Origin: Burkholderiales bacterium | GTDB lineage: Bacteria > Pseudomonadota > Gammaproteobacteria > Burkholderiales > Burkholderiaceae | Direction of reading: 5' to 3' | DNA length: 61,027 nt | Assembly: GCA_026225235.1 (NCBI GenBank) | Contig: JAMFSK010000031.1 | Location: 1-61,027 of the forward strand | In this document: in pieces, positions 26,821 to 35,060 of the stretch | Numbering within the stretch: the first letter of the stretch is position 1 | How the letters are laid out: every line of letters begins with the position of its first letter | The notes under the pieces: generated by a model | The model's database searches: none | What the model saw: the letters and a program-made list of their open reading frames with translations, nothing else | Told to the model about the DNA's origin: nothing | Translations under genes and position numbers: made by a program

Positions 26821-29800
26821 TTAATCGCGGTCGGCAACCGTAACAGGCAGGGTGAACTGAAAGACCGCGCCCCGCCCAAGCGCGCCGGTGACCCATAAAC
26901 GCCCGCCATGCGACTCGACGATTGAACGGCTGATGCGAAGCCCCATGCCGGTACCGTGGGACTTGGTTGTAAAGAACGGCTCGAAAATCTGTTCCGCGAG
27001 CTGCGGCGGAACGCCCAGGCCGGTATCACTGACAGACACGAGAATCTGCCCGTTGTCAGTCAGCTGTGACCTGACGACGATCTCCCTGATTCCCTCAACA
27101 TCCTTCATCGCTTCGATGCTGTTGACGATCAGGTTCATCGCGACCTGCTGCAATTGCAAGCCGTCTCCGACAATCTGGGGGAGACCGGCTGCCAGTTCTG
27201 TGCGGACCGATATGTCGTATCGCGCTGCCTCGCCGCGCAGGAGGCCGATGGTTTCCCGAATAACCTCGCTTACCTCGACGACCTCCTGATTCAAGGCACC
27301 CTTTTCGAATTGTGTGCGGATTCTGGCGATGATCCGGGCAGCGCGTTGTCCGTCTCTCACAATATGGGTGACTGCCGAGCGCGCCTCGCCGAGATCTGGC
27401 TCATCGCGATCAAGCCATCGCAGGCAGGCATTTGCGTAGGCGATAGCAGCCGTAATCGGTTGAGTGATTTCATGAGCCAGAGAAGCGGCCAACTCTCCCA
27501 TGGTGGTCGCCCGGTTAATGCCTGCGAGATCGGCTTGCGCTTGACGTAGCGCGTCTTCGGCACGCTTCTGCTCGTCAACGTCGGTGGTGGTACCAATGAA
27601 TTTCAGAATCTTTCCTTCAGCATCACGCAAGACCACAGCTTGTTGGACATGCCAGCGATAGCTTCCGTCCTGAGCGCGCAGAGAGCGGGTTTCTATTGTG
27701 AATCCTTGTCCCGAGTGCACCCCGCCCCAAAAGGCCCTCGATGCCGCTTCGCGATGCTCGGGGTGGACTGCGGTCATCCAGGCTTCCGGATGCGACCGGA
27801 CGAAATCGAGAGTCTGGCCGGAGTAGTCAAGCCAGACTTGATTCACGAAGTCCGGTGTCCCATCAGGCTTGAGCGTCCAGGCGGATACAGGAAGTCGCTG
27901 CAGCAGTTCGGCCTGGAGTTGCAGATCCGAATAGAGGTGCGCATTCTCCAGTGAAATAGCGGCCTGCGAGGCCAGCAATAGCAGCATTGCAATCCGGTCC
28001 TGTGTGAAGGCGCCCGGAGTGAGATTGTTCTCCAGATAGAGTACGCCAACCAATTTCGTTTGCTGTACGATTGGCAGGCAGAGTACGGACCGTGAGCGTT
28101 TGCGCCGCACATATTCATCCATTGAGTACACGCTATCGGCCGATGCATCATCGAGGAGTACGCGCTCCTGGGTCCGGATGACATAGTGCAGCGCGGATTG
28201 CGGGAGATCAGACGGCGTGATGGTTGCCTGCCGAACCGTAACTTCGATCTTGCCCGATCCACTGATAGCCTCCGCTTCAATTCTCAGCTCACCATCCTGG
28301 GCGCCGCGCCGCAGGAGGATGAGAAGACCCCGCCTGGCCCCTGCATTCTCTACCGCGAGTCGTACCAGCTTTTCGATCAGCCGGGGAAGGACGATCTCGC
28401 TCGAAAGTGCCTGCGAGACCTTGATAACCGTGGCCAGATCCAGAAGCCCGCTCGGTGCCTCAATCGTGCTCGTCAAGCCCGCAACTGCTTGTTCGTCTTT
28501 AATGTGCGGATAGTGCCAGTCAAGCTGATTCACCTTGCCGTCCGCTCCCCAACTGAGGTAGCAGTAGCGAGCATCGCGCAGGTACGCACGCGCAGTCTTG
28601 TCGAATCCCCGTGCTGCGTAGAAACGCGCCGCGACTTCGTTCGCGATCGCTTCATTGTGCACAAAGCCGTTCGCGCGCGCTGAGCGAATGGCCATTTCAT
28701 AGGATTGCTCGGCGTCAAGGAGACGCCCTTCGATCCGCGCGATTTCCGCGCCCACCAATGTGGCGCGGTTTTCGAAATTCTCCGGGCAATTCTCCGCCCA
28801 TATGGCAAGCTGCCTGTGGAGATCAACCAGGACCTCGAAGTGCTCCTGTCGCGCGTCTCCGGTTGCGGAATCAAAGGCCCCCGCCCGCACGAGCGCGCTG
28901 TAAAAGTAATGCTCCGCCACTTCAAAGTAGGAGTGCGTAGACCAGAGCAGTCGTTTGGCATTCAGAGACGCCTCGATTGCGGAAGCGTAATCTCCCGCAA
29001 AGAAACGCGCCTGCAACTTGCGGACCCAATAAAAACACTCGCGCGTCGCCAGAGTGGCGTTACCTGAAAAACTGCCCTCGAACTGAGGTTCGTCAAAGTG
29101 ACCATCATTGAGCGAACCGAACGTCGTTGTCAGGCCGCGAAGCGTCCGGATAAACGCGAGCTGCGTTGCGATCTGGTCAATGAGTCGGCCGAACCGCACT
29201 CTTTCTGCGAACGCGAGGCCTGTCTCAGCCTCACGCTGCACCTCGGTCAAGGGATCTCCCGTCGCAAGAAGATTGGTATTCAAGTGGTGGCAGCTAAATG
29301 CTGCAAAGCTGAGGTCACCGGTCCTGTTCGCGGCGTCGAAGGCGCGCCGCACGAGCTCCCGCCCTATCTTGACGTGTCGCCTCCATGGCATGACACAGTT
29401 CCCAAAACGCATATAGACGCGAGCCTGATAGCGCTCCAAGCCGTGCTTTTCCACGACATCGTAGCCTAGCTTGCCAAACTGGAATCCGGCCTCATAGTTC
29501 CCGAAATGAGGCCCAACAACCATACCCAGTGATACGTACGCGAAGCACGACGCGTCGCTGTGGCCATGCTCAAGGCTGAGGTTGACTGTCCGGCAAAGCA
29601 CGAGAACAAGAAGGTTCTCATCGGTGAACTGCGCAGTGAGCACAGCCTCATTGAAAACATCCAGGACATCGAGCACGTCCGGATCGGTGATCAAGGGCAA
29701 ATCAACGAGGTCCCCGATCTGCCGGCTTCCCATCGAAGACCAGATTTTCTCGTGTTCTCGCGCTACTTCGTCATCCGTAGGATGCGGCGACCAGTCTTCG

Positions 29801-32331
29801 CCACGACCTCGCTGATATTCGATGAATATTTCCGCGCCTCGGTCGCTGCGACCCAGAAGGTTATAAAGCGTCAGGCGCAAATGCGTGACAAGCGCAATAT
29901 CGTGGGCGGTTTTCGCCCGTCCGGCCAACATGGAAAGCCGATCTTCTGCAGCTGACATATCGGCGGTCAGCAATTCGCATTCGGCCAGCAAATACTCGAT
30001 TGGAAAGACAAGGGCGTAGTTGCGATTCCATATCTCGTCCGTCAACAACCCGCGCCCGGCGCGGAGGTACTTCAGTGCCGAACCGTACGCCGTTGAAATC
30101 TTGGCACGTCGACCCGCGATCAGATTCAATTCCGCAATGCGTTCACGCTCCGTAAGCGACGGGACCAGATGAGCGCCACGGTTGAGTTGATTGACGATCT
30201 CGAAGATCCCTTCCTCAAGTTTGTCTGGCGAGGTGTGCGAGGCCATCAACATGCCGATCCGCAGATGCGCCTCTGCGCGCAATCCTTGAGGAATCAGTGA
30301 GTACGCTGCTTCCTGCACACGGTCGTGGAGAAACCTGTAAGCATCGTCTGAGCGGAAAACGAGACCTGCTCGGACTGCTGCCGAAAGCTGTCGATGCATC
30401 TCCTCGCTCGCGTCGCCCTGGTACACCATGCGCAGGATAGCGAAGTCGGCGCTATTCCCGAGGCACGCAAGCTGTTGCAGCGCTTTCTGCGTCCCGGTAG
30501 GCAGGCGATTCAACTTCCCCACCATCAGGTCCACTACATTGTCGGTATAGCCCTTGGCGTGAATGCGATTCGGATCCCAACACCACTGACCTTCGGCGTG
30601 TTCAAAGACAAGCAATCCCTCTTCGAAGAGCGCGGAAATAAATTGAATGGCAAAAAATGGGTTGCCGCTCGTCTTCTCCTCGACGAGTTGCGCCAACGGT
30701 CCAGCCCGCCCCCGCTCACAGTGGAGCGAATCTGCAATTAACTCCTCCAGGTCGGCACGAGTCAGAGGGACAAGTACGATTTCATGCACGATCGCGCCAG
30801 CCTGGCGAATGGCTTCCAGCTTGCGCATCAGCGGATGTGCAGGGGCTACTTCGTTATCGCGGTAGGCACCGATCATCATCACATGCGTCACGTCCGGATG
30901 CGTGAGCAAATCCTCCATCAGATCTAAGGTCGCCGCATCGAGCCATTGCAGATCATCGAGAAATAGTGCGAGGGGATGATCGCGCGTGAACACGCTGACA
31001 AATCGACGGAATACTAGTTGGAAGCGACTTTGGGCATCCCGAGGCGGGAGTTCCGCGACTGGCGGCTGCTCACCAATGATGAGCTTCAATTCGGGGACCA
31101 GATCCACCATGAGCTGACCGTTCGGCCTCAGCGCCTCCTGGATTGCATCGCGCCAGCGGCCCAGCTCTTCGTCGTTTTTCACCAAGATTGGACGGATCAG
31201 GGATTGGAAGGCCTCCGCGAGGGTTGCATACGGTATGTCGCGCTTGTACTGGTCGAATTTGCCTGACGCAAAAAGGCCACGGGGCGGCACGAGCGATTTA
31301 TGGAGCTCATTGACAACGGAGGACTTGCCCACACCCGAGTAGCCGGAAACAAGAACGAGTTCTGGACGGCCTCCCTCTACGACCCGATCGAAGGACGCCA
31401 ACAGCGTATTGATGTCGGATGCCCGCCCGTATAGTCTTTCCGGAATCAGCAGCCGATCCGACATGTCGTGCTCGCCGAGTGGGAACCCATCGATGCACCC
31501 AACAGATTCCCATTCCTTAAGACACCGCCGAAGATCCCGCTCCAGGCCCACTGCCGTCTGGTATCGCTTTTCAGCGGTTTTGGTCAGTAACTTCATAATG
31601 ACGGCCGAGACTGGATCCGGAATGTCTGGCACCCGTCCGCGGGGAGATACTGGCTGCCTGGCGAGCTGGCAGTGCACCCATTCCATCGGATCAGAAGCGG
31701 TGAACGGGAGGCTGCCGGTCGACATCTCATAGAGCGTGACACCCAGAGAATAGAGATCGCTGCGGGAATCGATCGAGCGATTCATACGCCCGGTCTGTTC
31801 GGGCGCCATATAGGGCAATGATCCAGCGATAAATTCTGGGGCATCGGGCGACTGGCGTTCGCGAAGGAGGCGGGACGCGATGCCGAATCCGGTCAGCCAC
31901 ACATGACCGGCGTCGTCGACAAGCACATTCGCAGGCTTGATGTCCTTATGGATGAAGCCTTGCCGGTGGGCCTGGCCGAGCGCGGCCGCCAAACCGATCC
32001 CTATGCGAAGGAAGCGAGTTAGATCGACTGGGCGTTGCTGGTGTTGTTCGAGTATTCGATCCAGGGGTTCACCGCCCGGGTCCTTGAGAATCAGGACCGC
32101 TCGCCCTTGGTGACGGGTCAGCGCCAGCGGCTGAGCAGCCCACGCCGCATCGAGTTCGGTCGCGAGCGACCATTCGTATTCGAGCCGTCGGAGGTTCCGG
32201 CGCGACGGCTGATCAGCGGCGACCGCCAGCGCGAGGACAGGTATCGAACTGCCGAGATCTCTGCCTCGATAAAGCGTGAAGTCCGCATCCCCGCGAAGCG
32301 GCTCCAACATGTACCCGGAATCCTCTGTCAT
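26821..32331 (-). CDS. Hybrid kinase-like / AAA ATPase / GAF-PAS sensor histidine kinase
   Basis: The 1836-residue cytoplasmic protein has, in order, a Ser/Thr-kinase-like domain (about 1-275), an AAA/NTPase module (about 292-560; Walker A GYSGVGKSS with Lys336, Walker B LALFLDDLQW), a long helical TPR-like region (about 600-1290), GAF (about 1310-1480), PAS (about 1495-1600) and a histidine kinase. The last has the phospho-acceptor His1620 (SLAHEITQP), N box (NLIVNSIEAM) and G boxes (DTGLGV, GTGMGL). The catalytic loop HKDIKPAN (Asp130) is kept, but the DFG triplet is GFG (148-150) and I see no beta-3 Lys, so the kinase domain may be inactive. There is no receiver and no response-regulator neighbour. 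The ATG at 32331 has GGGAG 6 bases upstream. Such fusions are known in Burkholderia and cyanobacteria; the signal is unknown. Confidence 0.9.
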   Translation of the reverse strand: MTEDSGYMLEPLRGDADFTLYRGRDLGSSIPVLALAVAADQPSRRNLRRLEYEWSLATELDAAWAAQPLALTRHQGRAVLILKDPGGEPLDRILEQHQQRPVDLTRFLRIGIGLAAALGQAHRQGFIHKDIKPANVLVDDAGHVWLTGFGIASRLLRERQSPDAPEFIAGSLPYMAPEQTGRMNRSIDSRSDLYSLGVTLYEMSTGSLPFTASDPMEWVHCQLARQPVSPRGRVPDIPDPVSAVIMKLLTKTAEKRYQTAVGLERDLRRCLKEWESVGCIDGFPLGEHDMSDRLLIPERLYGRASDINTLLASFDRVVEGGRPELVLVSGYSGVGKSSVVNELHKSLVPPRGLFASGKFDQYKRDIPYATLAEAFQSLIRPILVKNDEELGRWRDAIQEALRPNGQLMVDLVPELKLIIGEQPPVAELPPRDAQSRFQLVFRRFVSVFTRDHPLALFLDDLQWLDAATLDLMEDLLTHPDVTHVMMIGAYRDNEVAPAHPLMRKLEAIRQAGAIVHEIVLVPLTRADLEELIADSLHCERGRAGPLAQLVEEKTSGNPFFAIQFISALFEEGLLVFEHAEGQWCWDPNRIHAKGYTDNVVDLMVGKLNRLPTGTQKALQQLACLGNSADFAILRMVYQGDASEEMHRQLSAAVRAGLVFRSDDAYRFLHDRVQEAAYSLIPQGLRAEAHLRIGMLMASHTSPDKLEEGIFEIVNQLNRGAHLVPSLTERERIAELNLIAGRRAKISTAYGSALKYLRAGRGLLTDEIWNRNYALVFPIEYLLAECELLTADMSAAEDRLSMLAGRAKTAHDIALVTHLRLTLYNLLGRSDRGAEIFIEYQRGRGEDWSPHPTDDEVAREHEKIWSSMGSRQIGDLVDLPLITDPDVLDVLDVFNEAVLTAQFTDENLLVLVLCRTVNLSLEHGHSDASCFAYVSLGMVVGPHFGNYEAGFQFGKLGYDVVEKHGLERYQARVYMRFGNCVMPWRRHVKIGRELVRRAFDAANRTGDLSFAAFSCHHLNTNLLATGDPLTEVQREAETGLAFAERVRFGRLIDQIATQLAFIRTLRGLTTTFGSLNDGHFDEPQFEGSFSGNATLATRECFYWVRKLQARFFAGDYASAIEASLNAKRLLWSTHSYFEVAEHYFYSALVRAGAFDSATGDARQEHFEVLVDLHRQLAIWAENCPENFENRATLVGAEIARIEGRLLDAEQSYEMAIRSARANGFVHNEAIANEVAARFYAARGFDKTARAYLRDARYCYLSWGADGKVNQLDWHYPHIKDEQAVAGLTSTIEAPSGLLDLATVIKVSQALSSEIVLPRLIEKLVRLAVENAGARRGLLILLRRGAQDGELRIEAEAISGSGKIEVTVRQATITPSDLPQSALHYVIRTQERVLLDDASADSVYSMDEYVRRKRSRSVLCLPIVQQTKLVGVLYLENNLTPGAFTQDRIAMLLLLASQAAISLENAHLYSDLQLQAELLQRLPVSAWTLKPDGTPDFVNQVWLDYSGQTLDFVRSHPEAWMTAVHPEHREAASRAFWGGVHSGQGFTIETRSLRAQDGSYRWHVQQAVVLRDAEGKILKFIGTTTDVDEQKRAEDALRQAQADLAGINRATTMGELAASLAHEITQPITAAIAYANACLRWLDRDEPDLGEARSAVTHIVRDGQRAARIIARIRTQFEKGALNQEVVEVSEVIRETIGLLRGEAARYDISVRTELAAGLPQIVGDGLQLQQVAMNLIVNSIEAMKDVEGIREIVVRSQLTDNGQILVSVSDTGLGVPPQLAEQIFEPFFTTKSHGTGMGLRISRSIVESHGGRLWVTGALGRGAVFQFTLPVTVADRD

Positions 32332-33208
32332 TGAGAACTCCCATGTTGTTAGGAGCAAAAAGCCCGTTCTTGCACAGATTGGGGTTCGGGTTCGCCAAAT
32401 TCACCAATTGTCGAAATGCTTTGGTGAGACTAGGGGAAGCGCCCATATTAGATGGACATTTTCCCCGTCACCAAACATAAAGAGTGTCTCATACCTGCAC
32501 GCCAATCCAGCTCTCCGGCGCGGTACACCATCCTTTTCGTAGCAGGTAACTGCAATTTACCTGAACATCGTGGTCCAGTGGTCGCTCGAAGGATCGCCGC
32601 ACCGTTATCTAACATGGCTTCTTTTAGGCTCCGCTGGAACCCGGAAATCATCGTCGGAGGGACGACAGTTTCGGTCGACCTGAAATGAGATCGGCGGATG
32701 GCCGTTTCGAGCGGTCAAGCGGCCGCCTGAACACCCCCTTCATCGCTGGCGGGAATGTCCCTTGATGGCCGCACGAAGGCCGACGACGATCCACGCATAC
32801 TCGCCGACGCCCGGGAGCCGATTGCAGGCGCACGATTCCGGTTTGCGAGACGAAGCCCGACCCCGCTTGAAGTCCGTAACTTTGGAGGATTTATTGAATT
32901 GAGGGAACGCTATGGATCAGATCGTCTTGTAGTCGTCCTTCGCCTCGTATCCACGCCGTCTAATACGAGCCTAAAGCAGACATTCAAAGAGATGGCATCT
33001 TCGGGTGCGGATCAATCTGCGGTTCCCAGCAAGGGCGTGCGGGTTGACGTATCGACGTGCTCTCGCCTAGCATTCCAGCTAGCGGTGCAGGCCGCTCCCG
33101 GGTCCGCGGAAAGGGTTGAACCTACCTGTCGTGGGGAATCAGATCGCTTCCCATCCTTTGTGCTGGCAGTGTTGCGGACCTTCGGCCACTGAATGCACAA
33201 GGATCCGT
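32332..33208. other. Long intergenic region without a recognisable gene
   Basis: These 877 bases separate the divergent hybrid kinase and ankyrin genes. Short open frames exist (for example 32755-33192 on the plus strand, 32448-32651 on the minus) but none resembles a known protein, and their composition is not typical of the neighbouring genes. The part at 32340-32560 has noticeably lower GC than its surroundings. I see no transposase fragment, tRNA or clear repeat. It must hold the promoters of both flanking genes. Confidence 0.5.
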
Positions 33209-34879
33209 ATGAAAAAGCTACCTGCCAGGGCCAATCTCGATCATTTGAAAAAGCAGGCCAAGGAGCTGTTGCGGCTTTGTCGCACCGGCGATGTCACGGC
33301 GATTGCACGTGTCGTTCACCATCTCCCCGCAGCCGCAAATCGTACCGACAAGGAAGTGAAGGCGCTTGATCTTCGCCTACACGATGCGCAGTCTTCCATC
33401 GCGCGTGAGTACGGATTTGCTTCGTGGGCGGACCTCAGCGCCTACGTCGATGCAAGCGCGTTGGCGCACCGCACGCAAGCATGGCTAGTCCGACGATGGC
33501 TCGGGCTTGTGTATGGTGCCGATGTGACAGGCACCTATGCTTCGGTGCGGCCGCGCGTCGCGATGACGCTCTTACTTGAACATCCGGACATGCTCGACGC
33601 CGACCCGTATGTGGGCTGTGCTGCAGGGCACCGGAAGACCGTGTCGCGCGCAATGGCGGCGGATCCGGATTGGGTCCATCAAGCCGGCGGAGCGTTGCGG
33701 TTGCCGCCGCTTGTCGCCGTCACTCACTCAAGCCTGATGCAGGTGCCCGAGTTCGCTCAGCGACTGCGTGAATGTGCACGTGCGCTTCTTGATTCCGGGG
33801 CCAATCCGAACCAACACATCGGAAATCGACTTCCTCCCGCGTCTTTAACAGCGCCTGATCAAACTGAACCGCTGTCGGCTCTTTACGGTGCGGCGGGTGT
33901 TGCCCGTGATCCGACGCTCACCGAGATGCTGTTGAACGCCGGCGCGGACCCGAACGATGGTGAGTCGCTCTATCACTCACTTGAGAACCTGGACTGTACG
34001 ACGTTGCTTTTGCAGCGTGGTGCCCGAGTGACAGGGACGCATGCCCTGTGGCGCGCGCTCGATATGCCGGACGCGACTGCGCTCGAACTGCTGCTTGCTC
34101 ATGGCGGCGATGCGAACGAGCCTGCCCCCGACGGCCTGAAAGTTTGGGCGACGCCACTGCTGCGTGCGATCGCCCTACGCAGGTCGCCCCGTCACGTCGC
34201 CGCGCTACTGGCGGCCGGAGCGGATGCGAAGGCCAAGACCAAGACCGCAGAGGGCGTAAGTGCCTATCGGCTAGCGATGCAGGTCGGTCTTCTGGAAGTC
34301 GCCGCGCAACTGCGTGCTGCCGGCGCCGAAGAAACACTGACAGTCGAGGAGGACTTTGTATCGGCGTGTGCACGCGCCGATATTGCGCAAGCGCGGAGCA
34401 TTCAGGCACGGCATCCCGAGTTGCCTGGATCTTTGCCTGACGACCGGCTTCGGCTACTCCCCGACACTGTGGCGTGGGGATCGAGCACCGCAGTCAAGAT
34501 CATGGTTGAGCTCGGCTGGCCGCTTGACGTGCGCGGCGGGGACTGGGATGCAACCGCACTCAATCACGCCGTGTTTCGTGGCGATGTCGATCTGACGGTG
34601 TGTTTGCTGGACCATGGCGCGAGTTGGCGGGAAACACAGGGCTACGGCTCCGATGTACTCGGCACGTTGGGGTGGGCATCGGAGAACGAACCGGCGGGCG
34701 TGGAGAATGCCGATTGGGTCGGCTGTGCTCATGCGCTGATAAGGCATGGCGTGCCGAAGGCTGAGCGCGATCCCGAACATGAGGATAGAGTGTTGATCGA
34801 TGGCCGACACATGAGTTTTTCCGAAGAAGTGACGGAGGTGCTTGTCGGAGGCGCTCGCGGGAGTGTCGCATCGAACTGA
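33209..34879 (+). CDS. Ankyrin-repeat protein with N-terminal helical domain
   Basis: The 556-residue protein has no signal peptide. It starts with ANLDHLKKQAKELLRLCRTGD and a REYGFASWADL segment (residues about 7-85), the opening of a widespread bacterial ankyrin subfamily. About eight ankyrin-like units follow, for example LLNAGADPNDG, LLLAHGGDANEPAP, LLAAGADAKAKT and CLLDHGASW. Ankyrin stacks bind proteins, and no partner can be named. The ATG at 33209 follows AAGGATCC and marks the conserved start; an upstream in-frame start (33116) has no support. The gene is convergent with the GH63 glucosidase gene and divergent from the hybrid kinase gene. I see no reason to link it to either. Confidence 0.85.
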   Translation: MKKLPARANLDHLKKQAKELLRLCRTGDVTAIARVVHHLPAAANRTDKEVKALDLRLHDAQSSIAREYGFASWADLSAYVDASALAHRTQAWLVRRWLGLVYGADVTGTYASVRPRVAMTLLLEHPDMLDADPYVGCAAGHRKTVSRAMAADPDWVHQAGGALRLPPLVAVTHSSLMQVPEFAQRLRECARALLDSGANPNQHIGNRLPPASLTAPDQTEPLSALYGAAGVARDPTLTEMLLNAGADPNDGESLYHSLENLDCTTLLLQRGARVTGTHALWRALDMPDATALELLLAHGGDANEPAPDGLKVWATPLLRAIALRRSPRHVAALLAAGADAKAKTKTAEGVSAYRLAMQVGLLEVAAQLRAAGAEETLTVEEDFVSACARADIAQARSIQARHPELPGSLPDDRLRLLPDTVAWGSSTAVKIMVELGWPLDVRGGDWDATALNHAVFRGDVDLTVCLLDHGASWRETQGYGSDVLGTLGWASENEPAGVENADWVGCAHALIRHGVPKAERDPEHEDRVLIDGRHMSFSEEVTEVLVGGARGSVASN

Positions 34880-35060
34880 TATCGGGCCGTTGTGCTCCGC
34901 GCAAACGGACGCTTACGCGAAAACCTCAAACGGGTCTGACCGAGGACAGACCAGCGAGACAATCCGGTCTGCCCTCCACACATGCCCGCTTCTTTCTCAC
35001 CACCGGCTGCGGCAAGCCATCGTCGAGGCCGTCGTCGCCTCGCGCGTGCGAGTTCTCGTG

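Noticed and set aside
33116..33208. Upstream extension of the ankyrin gene
   Set aside because: The conserved subfamily N-terminus begins at the ATG at 33209; the extra residues have no support.
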